Below are positions 34,976 through 44,125 of a DNA stretch of 63,508 nt, piece after piece. The notes under the pieces are model-generated. The model did no database searches and had not been told where the DNA came from. It saw only the letters and a program-made list of their open reading frames with translations. The stretch's first letter is position 1, and the number at the start of each line of letters is the position of its first letter. The stretch is from positions 1-63,508 of the forward strand of contig JAICSO010000023.1 in assembly GCA_025936825.1 (NCBI GenBank), given 5' to 3'. Source of the stretch: Terriglobales bacterium. GTDB lineage: Bacteria > Acidobacteriota > Terriglobia > Terriglobales > Acidobacteriaceae. The position numbers were made by a program, and so were the translations under genes.

Positions 34976-35610
34976 CTCGCAGGGATTCAGGTTGTACGCT
35001 CAACCCAAGCGCCAGTCTGGGTGCGACAAGCGTGACTGTTCCATCACCGAACTAGAGATCATCGACACTACAACATCTCGCAAGGGGCGGATCATGGCAG
35101 AAGCTCGGGCCCGGGACATCGCCTTGGCTCAAGTTCATAACCTTCATTACAGGCTGCCATTGTCGCCCGTAACTTTGGAAATCGGCGAGTGTTCACTCTT
35201 GAACAGACGGCTGGCGTTCAAGGATTCTAGACTACCGAACAGAAACTGACCTTACATCGAAACAAGTACTCAGCAGCACTTAGAACCAGTCGCCGGTAAT
35301 GCTTATGCAATCCTCCGGAAGCAGCTACGCGGCTCGGTGTATCCACAGCATGGGTGCCTTTGTGCGACGAACGGCTCCACATCGGCCACTGCTTGTCGAG
35401 GTCTATCAGGTCATTCGCCGTCTGGCGTAGTCGAAGACGATTTCCTTAAGGTCGCCACTCGGGGTGACCCGAATGCAGATCGGCTAAACACTGACAGGCG
35501 AGCGGCAGGAATCAGGCGATGACTTATGTCACAGACGAACCGTCGCACAGCATCGTTCTCACATTCCCGGTACGGCAGGTCGCGCGCGCCAGTCCGGTAC
35601 AATAACGAGC
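34976..35610. other. Gap without recognised gene
   Basis: About 635 bp between the transporter remnant and the Crp/Fnr gene. I see no coding frame with family resemblance and no RNA gene. The last 100 bp should hold the regulator promoter. Confidence 0.4.
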
Positions 35611-36315
35611 GTGCCGGAATCGAAATTGACATGTGGCCAAACACTAGCAAAAGTACCGATTTTTTCTGGCCTGACGGAAGGCGAGTTGGTCTTTCTGGCG
35701 GAACGCGCGGTTCCGCGCCGGTATGCAGCGGGTGAGAGCGTGTTCGACGAAGGGGAGCTTTGCTCCGGACTCTATGTCGTCGAGTCCGGCCATGTACGGA
35801 TCTTTAAGAGCTCGTCCAAGGGACGCGAACAGGTACTAAGTATTGATGGCCCGGGCAGTTCCATCGCCGAGCTGCCCGTCTTTGATGGCGGGAACTATCC
35901 CGCGTCTGTAACGGCCATCGACGACGCCACGCTGCTCTTTGTTAGCAAGCAGGATTTTCAGGCATTGTGCCTGGCCCATCCTCAGGTGGCGCTGAAGGTC
36001 TTGCGGGTGGTCGGTGCGCGCCTGCGCCGACTGGTTGGCATAATCGAAGAGCTCTCGTTCACAACAGTGCGTCACCGGCTGGCTTCGTTTCTGTTGCGGC
36101 TCGCGCAGAAAGAAGGTAAACGTTCCGAGGTAGGCGTGGAAATTACATTGCCCGCCAGCAATCAGGAATTGGCCTCGCATATTGGTACGGTCCGCGAGCT
36201 CGTTTCCCGCAACCTCTCGCGCCTCCAGGTAGAGGGAATGCTTCAAATCGACGGGCGGACAGTGACGATTTCCAACCTAAAAGCGTTGGAAGCCGAAATC
36301 GATTCCCCGGAATAA
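35611..36315 (+). CDS. Crp/Fnr-family transcriptional regulator
   Basis: 234 residues from a GTG start. A cyclic-nucleotide-binding beta-roll (G-E-S-V-F-D-E-G-E, G-L-Y-V-V-E-S-G-H-V-R-I) is followed by a dimer helix and a winged HTH with I-T-L-P-A-S-N-Q-E-L-A-S-H-I-G-T-V-R-E-L-V-S-R. Only one Cys is near the N-terminus, so it is not an Fe-S FNR. With RIC and NnrS next to it, a Dnr/NnrR-like NO-responsive role is the best guess. It lies about 180 bp upstream of the RIC gene in the same orientation. Confidence 0.85.
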   Translation: MPESKLTCGQTLAKVPIFSGLTEGELVFLAERAVPRRYAAGESVFDEGELCSGLYVVESGHVRIFKSSSKGREQVLSIDGPGSSIAELPVFDGGNYPASVTAIDDATLLFVSKQDFQALCLAHPQVALKVLRVVGARLRRLVGIIEELSFTTVRHRLASFLLRLAQKEGKRSEVGVEITLPASNQELASHIGTVRELVSRNLSRLQVEGMLQIDGRTVTISNLKALEAEIDSPE

Positions 36316-36386
36316 ATCTCAGTCTTCTTACCACGATTCCCTTCTTCTTCGTTTATTCCCCCAAATCTGAATTATTTCGTCCATTG

Positions 36387-36403
36387 TTGTCCCTTCGTGA
36401 CAA
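36387..36403. promoter_or_regulatory. Candidate Crp/Fnr-type operator upstream of the RIC gene
   Basis: TTGTC (36387-36391) and GACAA (36399-36403) are complementary half sites separated by 7 bases, about 90 bp before the RIC start. Crp/Fnr-family sites are TTG-containing palindromes, though the usual spacing differs slightly. Confidence 0.3.
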
Positions 36404-36493
36404 AAGTCATCGGCATGGGTCCGCCGCTCCGCTAGCTTTAGAACATTGACCGCGGCCTGCATGAATGCAGGCTGGGTCGTGAGGAGAATGCAA

Positions 36494-37219
36494 ATGAGCA
36501 TGACAGCCGAGAAAACCGTTCGTGAGTTGGCGCTGGAGAATACCACTGCCACAAGAGTCTTTGAAAAACTTGGAATCGACTATTGTTGTGGAGGTAACAA
36601 GTCGCTCGAAGAAGCTTGCGGTGCGGCCAACCTCTCGGCGGATCAGGTAATCAATTCGCTGGAGATGGCCGAGCAAGCTGCACACGCTGCGCAGAAAGAG
36701 CGGAACTGGCAAAACGAGCCTCTCGCGGACTTGATCGCGCACATCAAGAACACCCACCACAAGTACACGCGCGAGGAGATGACTCGCCTTGTGCCTCTCC
36801 TAGATAAGGTGTGCTCCGTCCACGGGAAGAACCATCCCGAACTGCAACAGGTCCGCGCCAGCTTTCAGGGCTTGGTCCAGGAATTGACTACACACATGAT
36901 GAAAGAAGAGCGGGTTCTCTTCCCCTATGTAGAAAGGATGGAGGAGGCTGTAATCCAAAAGGAGCCTATCCTACCGCCACCGTTTGGCAGCCTGCAAAAC
37001 CCGGTCTCAATGATGGAACATGAGCACGATTCCGCGGGCAACGCACTGCGTGGCATGCGCGAAGCCAGCTGTGGCTATACGGCTCCAGGCGATGCGTGTA
37101 TCAGCTATCAAACGCTGTACAAGGCGCTCGTGGATTTTGAGACCGATCTTCACCAGCACATTCACCTGGAGAACAACATTCTGTTTCCGCGGGCGATTGC
37201 AATGGAAAAAGCACAATGA
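36494..37219 (+). CDS. ric: RIC-type iron-sulfur cluster repair protein (ScdA/YtfE)
   Basis: About 241 residues from the ATG at 36494 (GAGGAG seven bases upstream); longer frames add N-terminal residues without similarity. The N-terminal domain has T-R-V-F-E-K-L-G-I-D-Y-C-C-G-G (DUF542). The C-terminal hemerythrin-like di-iron domain has I-K-N-T-H-H, H-G-K-N-H-P-E-L, H-M-M-K-E-E, E-H-E-H-D and D-L-H-Q-H-I-H-L-E. These proteins repair Fe-S clusters damaged by nitric oxide or peroxide in the cytoplasm. It lies 15 bp before nnrS. Confidence 0.92.
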   Translation: MSMTAEKTVRELALENTTATRVFEKLGIDYCCGGNKSLEEACGAANLSADQVINSLEMAEQAAHAAQKERNWQNEPLADLIAHIKNTHHKYTREEMTRLVPLLDKVCSVHGKNHPELQQVRASFQGLVQELTTHMMKEERVLFPYVERMEEAVIQKEPILPPPFGSLQNPVSMMEHEHDSAGNALRGMREASCGYTAPGDACISYQTLYKALVDFETDLHQHIHLENNILFPRAIAMEKAQ

Positions 37220-37234
37220 CCGGAACCGAACGCC

Positions 37235-38572
37235 ATGTCCGCACTGCCAACGCGCATTGAAAAACAAGCTGGCCGGCCGCTCACGCCGCTGCAGATTTTC
37301 GATATAACAGCGGTGCGAGAAACGACACTGTCGCGCCTGCTGATGCTCTATATCAGTACTGGGTTACTCTTCATGTTGCTTCCGGGAACGTTTCTCGGGG
37401 TATGGAATCTTTTGGCGATCAGCAGTCATCGCGCAGTAGACTCCGTGTCAGCGGCGTGGATTCAGGCACATGGCCACGCGCAGATCTTCGGTTGGATCGG
37501 GACATTCATCCTCGGCATTGGCTTCTATTCCATTCCCAAGTTACGTCGCCTGAACTCGTTTGCATTATCCGCGGTATGGTCATCGTGGGGTTTGTGGACC
37601 AGCGGCGTAACGCTGCGATGGCTAACGAGTATCTACCAGTGGCATTGGAGAACTCTTCTGCCGCTTTCGGCGGCACTCGAACTCGCAGCCTTTGCGATTT
37701 TCTTTCGCACGGTTGCCGGCCACCGTCCTCAAGATTCTGACAAAAGCAAACTGGACGAATGGGTATTGGTGGTCATCGCGGGTTCTGTGGGTTTGTTCCT
37801 CACGCTCTTGGTCAACTTTGGGATCACGTTGATTCTGGCGATGCGAGGAACGTCGCCAGAAATACCGGCGGATTGCGACCAACGTTTTCTGGTTCTTCAG
37901 ACTTGGGGATTCTTGCTTCCATTTGTCTGGGGGTTCAGTTCCAAGTGGCTTCCCGTTTTTCTAGGCTTACGCCCCGCTCGCCGACACGTACTCATGTTTG
38001 CTGTCCTATTAAACTCAGCCGGCGTTTTGATCGTCTTCGCGGGTTGGATGATGGCTGCAACCCTCGTGCTGGTCGCCGGCCTAATCACCGCAGTGTACGC
38101 GCTACGAGTACTTGAACCGGCAGCGCGTCCTGCCAAGGTCAAAGGTGTGCACACCAGCTTTCCAGTCTTTGTTCGTTTAGCCTATATCTGGGCGCTGATC
38201 GCAGGCACGCTTGGGATCTGGGCGGCCTCAGTTCAGAATCCGCAAGGTATTTGGGGCGCTTCACGGCACGCCTTAACCGTCGGGTTCATGGCCACGATGG
38301 TGTTTTCAATCGGACAGCGAGTACTACCCGCCTTCTCCGGGATGCGCCTTCTGTTCAGTACCAAGCTCATGTTTTCGGCGGCCGCGTTCCTCACCATGGG
38401 ATGTCTACTGCGCGTCAGTTCAGAAATTCTCGCCTATCAAGGCCTAGTGCGAACTGCTTGGTCGTGGCTTCCCGTTTCCGCTATCACTGAGATGACGGCT
38501 GTAACACTATTTGCCGCCAATCTACTGGCAACATTCGTGCGCCGTCCTCCATCCACGCAGACAAAGACTTAG
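37235..38572 (+). CDS. nnrS: NnrS-family heme-copper membrane protein
   Basis: 445 residues with about 12 membrane helices. The motif A-W-I-Q-A-H-G-H-A-Q-I-F-G-W-I-G-T-F-I-L-G is the family hallmark, with conserved His that bind heme and copper. NnrS protects cells against nitric oxide and reactive nitrogen. It follows ric by 15 bp with a Crp/Fnr regulator upstream, a coherent NO-defence unit. A degraded copy of its first 90 residues lies at 30008-30291. Confidence 0.88.
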   Translation: MSALPTRIEKQAGRPLTPLQIFDITAVRETTLSRLLMLYISTGLLFMLLPGTFLGVWNLLAISSHRAVDSVSAAWIQAHGHAQIFGWIGTFILGIGFYSIPKLRRLNSFALSAVWSSWGLWTSGVTLRWLTSIYQWHWRTLLPLSAALELAAFAIFFRTVAGHRPQDSDKSKLDEWVLVVIAGSVGLFLTLLVNFGITLILAMRGTSPEIPADCDQRFLVLQTWGFLLPFVWGFSSKWLPVFLGLRPARRHVLMFAVLLNSAGVLIVFAGWMMAATLVLVAGLITAVYALRVLEPAARPAKVKGVHTSFPVFVRLAYIWALIAGTLGIWAASVQNPQGIWGASRHALTVGFMATMVFSIGQRVLPAFSGMRLLFSTKLMFSAAAFLTMGCLLRVSSEILAYQGLVRTAWSWLPVSAITEMTAVTLFAANLLATFVRRPPSTQTKT

Positions 38573-38825
38573 GTAGGAAGCGGTGGCAGGCAACAATCCG
38601 AGCAAGCCCGCGTTCCGTCGGACATGACGCCAATTCCTGCAGGCGTGCCCTGGGCCCCGGGGCAGCTTCCGTATAATTCAATTACGTCTGATCCTCGACT
38701 CTAGGATCAACGAACGATAAAGGAAGGAAGCACAGGATCCCAGTTATGGGGCCACCGGTAGAACCCAGCATTGAGGAGTACTTGCGCGAGAGATTGCGGG
38801 TTAAAGGGACATGGCGGCACGGCCA

Positions 38826-39155
38826 CTATGCCGTCTTCTCTACCGGAAGCCCAGCTTCCATCCAGCCCTGCTTGCCTTCTGGATAGTGCGCCACGTTCTT
38901 GTACCCCATGGCCGCCAATGCACGGGCGGCGTATTCGCTGGCATGTCAATGTGTGTTCGTCCAATATGTGACGATTTCTGCGTCCTTGTTGGGCAACAAC
39001 TGAGGGGCGAGTTCGTTGATTTGTTCCGGTGGAATGTTTAATGCTCCGGGAATGTGCGCTTCGCGATACCGTTCCGATGCGAGGGTTTCAACCACCGTGA
39101 CTCGCATCTGGTCGATCTTTGTTTTCAGGTCATTGGTAGAGATTGTGCTTCCCAT
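38826..39155 (-). pseudogene. Rhodanese-domain protein with both expected cysteine codons changed
   Basis: The frame from 39155 runs E-R-Y-R-E-A-H-I-P-G-A-L-N-I-P-P then E-I-V-T-Y-W-T-N-T-H and stops at TGA, but continues in the same frame H-A-S-E-Y-A-A-R-A-L-A-A-M-G-Y-K-N-V to G-W-M-E-A-G-L-P-V-E-K-T-A stop. In relatives the pattern is C-x4-C-x-A-S. Here the first (catalytic) Cys is Trp (TGG) and the second codon is TGA. The rest is well kept, so the loss is recent. Confidence 0.7.
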
Positions 39156-39433
39156 CAGTAATTGCTCCCTTGTGCAATTCGATGCTCTTGAAGGTTCTTA
39201 AGTCTCGACTTTTCCTAGTCGGAATTCCGGAACCTCAGATGGGCAACAGAGACTGAGCCTCCCAGAGCGCTCAAGGAGCAATCCTGGAACGGCTCTAATA
39301 AATGGGAAAAACGTATCCTGTTGAGAGGATTCATGTAGGCCAAATTCTCGGGGTTATTCATGATCAAAAGTGACTCTGGCGAAACCATTCACTGACTAGC
39401 ACATCTCATGAACTAGGGAAGGGTGCCTCTTTT

Positions 39434-40123
39434 ATGTCCATTCCTGTGTTATTTGCTGTTGTGATCGTGGGTTGCGTGATTGGTGCGGTTTTTCTTGTCG
39501 GCCGTGGGGTGAATGCCGCTTCAAAGACACCAATTCCCGCTGCGAAAGTTGACCAAGCGCTAGCTTCGACGCCAGGCAAGGAGACTGCAGTGTTTGCTGG
39601 CGGCTGTTTTTGGGGCACACAGGCAGTCTTTGAAAGAGTGAAAGGCGTCATCCATACAACGGCTGGATATGCCGGCGGCTCCGCCGCAACTGCAACCTAC
39701 GACCAAGTAACGACGGAAACGACGGGTCATGCCGAATCGGTCGAAGTGATTTACGATCCTTCCAAAATTAGCTACGGCCAGCTGTTGCGCATTTTCTTTT
39801 CCGTGGCCCACGATCCCACTCAGCTCAACCGGCAGGGAAATGACGTAGGCATTTCGTATCGCTCGGCGATTTTCTATGTCAACGACGACCAGAAACGGGT
39901 TGCGAATGCGTATATTTCGCAACTGGACGAGGCGAAAGTATTTCCCAAAAAGATCGTGACTCAGGTGACGCCGCTCAAAGGTTTCTACCGCGCCGAGGAC
40001 TACCACCAGGATTACGCGCTGCACAACCCGGGAAATCCGTACATTCAGGTTTGTGATCGTCCAAAGATCGAAGCGCTCAAACAGCAGTTTCCTGATTTAT
40101 TTGTTGATTACAAGCGACGATAG
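39434..40123 (+). CDS. msrA: Peptide methionine sulfoxide reductase A, membrane-anchored
   Basis: 229 residues. An N-terminal membrane helix or signal anchor (about residues 5-25) precedes the MsrA domain with the catalytic [19 protein letters not shown] and E-D-Y-H-Q-D-Y. It reduces methionine-S-sulfoxide in proteins, here probably in the periplasm. It stands alone with no msrB partner. The RIC/NnrS group nearby makes an oxidative-stress context plausible. Confidence 0.93.
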   Translation: MSIPVLFAVVIVGCVIGAVFLVGRGVNAASKTPIPAAKVDQALASTPGKETAVFAGGCFWGTQAVFERVKGVIHTTAGYAGGSAATATYDQVTTETTGHAESVEVIYDPSKISYGQLLRIFFSVAHDPTQLNRQGNDVGISYRSAIFYVNDDQKRVANAYISQLDEAKVFPKKIVTQVTPLKGFYRAEDYHQDYALHNPGNPYIQVCDRPKIEALKQQFPDLFVDYKRR

Positions 40124-40197
40124 TAAAAGGCGTGCGAAGGAGCGGAGACGTACCGCCGCCTCTCTGGAACGACTGGGAGAATCGACTCTCCAAGAAC

Positions 40198-40428
40198 TCA
40201 CCTGACTTCCCTGTTGCCTTGAATTGTGGGATGGGAAAGCCAATTCCGCTGAGTTCTTGTTATCTGTGGAGTCCTTCGAGGGCCAGTCAGGAACCCCAGC
40301 CTCAAAAGGTCCTGCTCCCTCACCATCCATGGCCATGGCCGAGCAACTTGAATTTCGGCTTGTTCACGCGTAAGTTTCGTTACAGTCGGTTTCTCGTAAG
40401 CTTTCCGAGCCTTTGCACTACTGTTCAT
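40198..40428 (-). CDS. Small protein with K-P-T-V-T-K-L-T-x-E-Q-A motif
   Basis: About 76 residues from the ATG at 40428. The N-terminal A-Y-E-K-P-T-V-T-K-L-T-R-E-Q-A is a start I recognise from a widespread family of short acidobacterial proteins of unknown role, whose Y-x-K-P-x-x-x-K-L core resembles RiPP leaders. The C-terminal half is less family-like, and a parallel frame (M-A-M-D-G-E-G-A-G-P-F) could be its true continuation, suggesting a frameshift near 40330. No maturation enzymes are next to it. The rest of the 661-bp gap (40124-40783) shows nothing else. Confidence 0.45.
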   Translation of the reverse strand: MNSSAKARKAYEKPTVTKLTREQAEIQVARPWPWMVREQDLLRLGFLTGPRRTPQITRTQRNWLSHPTIQGNREVR

Positions 40429-40783
40429 TGTTCGCACGTTCCTTTTTCACTTCCAGCTTCTGCCTGCTCATATATCGCTTTGATCCTCTTACCGAAATAG
40501 CAGGTGATGTCGGTGGTTTGCCCTACAGTGGTAGATGTTTGTGGACGTTTTTGCCGACAGACGTACCGCCGATTGATACAGTGGCAATAACAAATACGTA
40601 GACTGGACAGGCGCTGAATCGAGCTCTGGAAGACCCGGAGTGCCAGGCGCGCTCGTGAGGAAATCTGTACGACGAATCCTTTCAGCACGTATTTCAATTG
40701 TGTGGATACGCCTTGGTTCGTTGAAGCTAGCTTGTTGAACTTTGTGGCGCGAACGATAGAACAAGCTTGGGGGTTCAAGCTGG

Positions 40784-41500
40784 GTGAAGGAGTCGACGGA
40801 GGGTCCCTCGCGATCTCCCCTTCCCCAGGGAAGAAATGGGAAAATTCGTGTTTTGGTGGCGTCTGATTACCAAATCGTACGGAGCGCTCTCCGCCAGCTC
40901 CTCAAAATAGACGACGCATTCGACGTTTTGATGACCGAAACCACTAGCGGAAAGGCTCTACCCCGAACCTGTCACACAACCTCACCGGATGTACTACTGC
41001 TCGAAGTCGCTACACACAGTTCGTCCAGCCTACGCGTGCCTGCCAGTGTTTTGAATGTCGTGCCGGACGCCCGAATCCTTGTTCTCAGTGCGAATGACAA
41101 TACTACCTATGTGCGCGCAGTGTTTGCCACGGGCGCCTTAGGGTACATTCTCAAAGCCGCCGCCGCGTCAGAACTGTTCCAGGCTGTCAAACAAGTTCAC
41201 CGAGGTCGGCGATTTCTGGACCCGCGATTGAGCAACTCTGTACCCGACCATCTGCTCAGTCCAATCAGCGCAGCGACGGGTCAGCCGGGCAAGCAACTCA
41301 GTCGGCGGGAAATTGAAGTCTTGCGCGCCATTGCCTTGGGCTTCACAAGGAAAGAGATATCGAAGGAACTTGATCTAAGCGAAAAAACCGTGCAGACCTA
41401 TCGTGAGCGGATATACCGGAAGCTGGCGTTCCACACCCGGGCTGACCTTGTGCACTATGCAGTAGCACACGGGCTGGCTGGTTGGGAGGATAGTTCTTAA
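40784..41500 (+). CDS. NarL/LuxR-type response regulator with Glu at the phospho-acceptor site
   Basis: 238 residues. A receiver domain (I-R-V-L-V-A-S-D-Y, P-D-V-L-L-L-E-V, A-L-G-Y-I-L-K-A-A) is followed by a LuxR HTH (S-R-R-E-I-E-V-L-R-A-I-A-L-G and K-T-V-Q-T-Y-R-E-R-I-Y-R-K-L). Residue 74, where phosphorylatable Asp is expected, is Glu, and only one acidic residue is in the upstream acidic pocket. It is probably phosphorylation-independent and may mimic the active state. It starts a plus-strand group with the GAF and PAS/GAF proteins. Confidence 0.85.
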   Translation: MKESTEGPSRSPLPQGRNGKIRVLVASDYQIVRSALRQLLKIDDAFDVLMTETTSGKALPRTCHTTSPDVLLLEVATHSSSSLRVPASVLNVVPDARILVLSANDNTTYVRAVFATGALGYILKAAAASELFQAVKQVHRGRRFLDPRLSNSVPDHLLSPISAATGQPGKQLSRREIEVLRAIALGFTRKEISKELDLSEKTVQTYRERIYRKLAFHTRADLVHYAVAHGLAGWEDSS

Positions 41501-41747
41501 TGTTGGGAATCGTCCGTTTTGTGGCGTGACGCCGACTACCCCGGGGTTCCTGGAAACTGTTGTTTGGGGCAGGACTCCTCAACTCGCCTGGCATGGGCGC
41601 CCTAGGACTGGCGACGCAAGACGAGATTGAGCAATGTTTCTTTCGCTCCTGTTCTGATTTCGTAACAAAGGGAGCGGGTGGCTTTTGTGGCTGAATGTTG
41701 TACATGCTACAAATGAGATCAGTGTTTCGAACCAGGTGTTACATACG

Positions 41748-42416
41748 ATGGCAGCATTGAGAACAAGACAGCGGTATGCGACGATACTGGAGGTCAACCA
41801 AGCTGCAATCACTCAGCCCGGAATCAATGAAGTTTTCAGCGGGGCTTGCCAGGCCGTTAAAAAGGTCCTTCCTTACGACCGAATGGGCTTGAGCCTATAT
41901 GTGCCCGACAAGGGAGCACTGAAGCTCGCGGCCACCGAGGGCTGCAGTCCTGACAGCTTCTATCGCACAGGCTTAATGCTGGACTGCAAAGAAACTCATC
42001 ATGGATGGGTGTTCCAGCACAAACAAGCCATCTTGCGCCGGGATCTGCAAAAAGAGATCGAATTTCAGATCGAACAGCAGAATCTGATGGAAGGTGTTCG
42101 ATCCTACTGTGCTGTTCCCTTGATCGTGCGCGGCGACAGCCTGGGAGTCATGATCATCCTCAGTTCTCAGAAGAACTGCTACTCCACAGAGCATGCTGAG
42201 TTCCTGCAGGAAGTATCCGACCAGGTTAGCTTAGCGGTGAAGTCGCTGATGCCATCCTGTTCCAAGCACTTCGGCACAAACTTGGTCTGCCCTCGATGCA
42301 TCGCGTCCGCTGGAGGACGAACAACCGCCGTCAAGCACAAAGCGCAGCTGTCAGGCTGGGGAAAGCAAGGCGGCAGAGGAAGAAAAAAGTCACCTGGCGG
42401 CGGCGTCAACATGTAG
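41748..42416 (+). CDS. GAF-domain protein with zinc/GRKGG-like tail
   Basis: About 222 residues from the ATG at 41748; a TTG-started longer frame opens at 41685. A GAF domain (V-F-S-G-A-C, R-S-Y-C-A-V-P-L-I-V-R-G-D-S-L-G-V-M-I-I-L-S-S) precedes a tail with C-S-K-H, C-P-R-C-I-A-S and G-G-R-G-R-K-K. It is a paralogue of 17236-17895 on the other strand. There is no output domain. It may be a ligand-sensing nucleic-acid binder acting near the response regulator 247 bp upstream. Confidence 0.78.
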   Translation: MAALRTRQRYATILEVNQAAITQPGINEVFSGACQAVKKVLPYDRMGLSLYVPDKGALKLAATEGCSPDSFYRTGLMLDCKETHHGWVFQHKQAILRRDLQKEIEFQIEQQNLMEGVRSYCAVPLIVRGDSLGVMIILSSQKNCYSTEHAEFLQEVSDQVSLAVKSLMPSCSKHFGTNLVCPRCIASAGGRTTAVKHKAQLSGWGKQGGRGRKKSPGGGVNM

Positions 42417-42731
42417 GATTGGCGAGAATGTAGCTAAGGCATCTGCGCCTGCTGCGAATGCTTCACAGTTCAGAACTGTTTCAGGTCGTCATACAGCTTT
42501 GGTCGTCGATTTTTGAACCCACGCTCGACAAGCCCGTGCGGCCTTCTGCTCAGTCGAATTACCGCGCGGAGGGTGCCGCCGTTCCACCTCCTGCGCAGCT
42601 GATCTCCGCAAAACGAAAAACCCTGTGTAGACCTCCGAGCTTGAGGAGGGCATCTCGGTTCGGCTTGACGCATTCCCGGTGAGCAGGTACTATCTGGCCG
42701 GAACCGCAAGTACACCAACTGCGGTACTGCC

Positions 42732-44018
42732 ATGGAGCGAGTTGACCGCCTCCGTCGCAAATTCGTATCCAGCCAAAGTCCCGAGTTTGGTTGGAGGATT
42801 AGTGCGACCCTATTTTGCCTCGCTCTGCTCATCTGCCTGGTCGCGCTATTGGCGGCAAGGCTTCGCAATTTCGACCTTTCCTCATTGCTGTTAGGAATCG
42901 CGCTCGCTACGTTCTCGGTTGTGGTCGCCTTTCTCTCGAGGTTCTTGTTAGAAGCGCGGGAACAAGAACGGCGAGCGGCCAGAGCACTCGACGATACCGA
43001 ATCATCTCTGTTAGAGAGTGAAGAGCGCTTCCGTCAGATGGCAGACAACATCCAGGAAATCTTCTGGATGATCGATGCAAAGACCAGGAAGACCCTCTAC
43101 GTAAATCCAGCTTACGAGACTCTCACTGGCTACTCCCGAGCATCACTAAAGGATAACCCTCTGTCCTATGAGGAGGTCATCCATCCTGACGACCGCATCC
43201 AAATCTTACTGAAGCTTGAAGCGGCCACTGAGACTGGTAAATTCGACGAGCGGTTCAGGATTGTGTCAGCCAACGGTGAATCACACTGGGTGTGGGCGCG
43301 AGGATTTTCCGTCCGGGATGACAAAGGCAAGATCCGGCGCCTTGTCGGTACTGTCCTCGACATCACAACGCAGAAGCTGGGCGAGGAGGAGGTCGCCAGA
43401 AATTTGTCCCTGGCCAAGTCCGCGTGGTCCGAAGCAGACGCAATCCGGAAGGCCACGCTGGCGCTTACCCAAGACCTTCGCATGGACTGCGTGTTAGACA
43501 CCCTGCTTCACTCGCTGTTCGAATTGGTCCCATATGAATCAGCGCAGATCTTGCTTGTCGAATCGGACGCTCGCTTGTTCTTAGCTCGAGAGGCTCCCCA
43601 GGTGGAGGCTGCGAAAGCGGAAATCGGGTACCCGTTGACGTTCGATGCTACCGAATTCCCTCTCGTATACAGAGTCCTATTGGGTCAAGGCGGTCTTGTG
43701 GTCTCCGATACTAAACAGGAGCAAGATTGGCGGCCACTTAGAAGCGTTAGCCAATGGCGGTCCTGGATTTGCGTTCCTCTAGTGGTGTCGCATCAGACTT
43801 TGGGGATACTTTCGGTTGGACACGCTGTTCCCGAGAGCTTTAGCGAGGAACATTTACGACTGACCAAGTTGCTTGCCATTCCGGCAGCCGCTGCCATTCA
43901 GAATGCCCGTCTGTACGAGTGCGCCAAGATTTACGGCGCGGAACTCGACAAGCGTACCTCCGACCTCCAGAAGCTCCAGAGTGCACTCCAACGCCTCCAG
44001 AGTGACCAGCCTTCCTAA
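42732..44018 (+). CDS. Membrane PAS-GAF sensor without an output domain
   Basis: 428 residues. Two helices (about residues 25-45 and 50-70) are followed by a coiled region, a PAS domain (F-R-Q-M-A-D-N-I-Q-E-I-F-W, W-V-W-A-R-G-F-S-V-R-D-D), a GAF domain (L-V-P-Y-E-S-A-Q-I-L-L and W-I-C-V-P-L-V-V) and a short Leu/Gln coiled coil. No kinase, cyclase or HTH domain is present. It may signal by protein contact or be a truncated kinase. It lies downstream of the response regulator and GAF protein on the same strand. Confidence 0.8.
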   Translation: MERVDRLRRKFVSSQSPEFGWRISATLFCLALLICLVALLAARLRNFDLSSLLLGIALATFSVVVAFLSRFLLEAREQERRAARALDDTESSLLESEERFRQMADNIQEIFWMIDAKTRKTLYVNPAYETLTGYSRASLKDNPLSYEEVIHPDDRIQILLKLEAATETGKFDERFRIVSANGESHWVWARGFSVRDDKGKIRRLVGTVLDITTQKLGEEEVARNLSLAKSAWSEADAIRKATLALTQDLRMDCVLDTLLHSLFELVPYESAQILLVESDARLFLAREAPQVEAAKAEIGYPLTFDATEFPLVYRVLLGQGGLVVSDTKQEQDWRPLRSVSQWRSWICVPLVVSHQTLGILSVGHAVPESFSEEHLRLTKLLAIPAAAAIQNARLYECAKIYGAELDKRTSDLQKLQSALQRLQSDQPS

Positions 44019-44125
44019 TGTAGTCTGGACAAGGCACGCTCTGTCATGATGCCTCCCGGTTACGACGCCCCCTTTGGGGGGCGTGGAATCAAGCGTTGAG
44101 TCCATTTCTTCAGCGAAGCGCAGGG

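Noticed and set aside
38646-38664. GC-rich hairpin after nnrS as a terminator
   Set aside because: An 8-bp stem with a 3-base loop is present but no T-run follows, so termination is not supported.
38826-39155. Selenocysteine-containing rhodanese
   Set aside because: The catalytic Cys position is Trp, and no SECIS-like hairpin or Sec gene is visible in the window.
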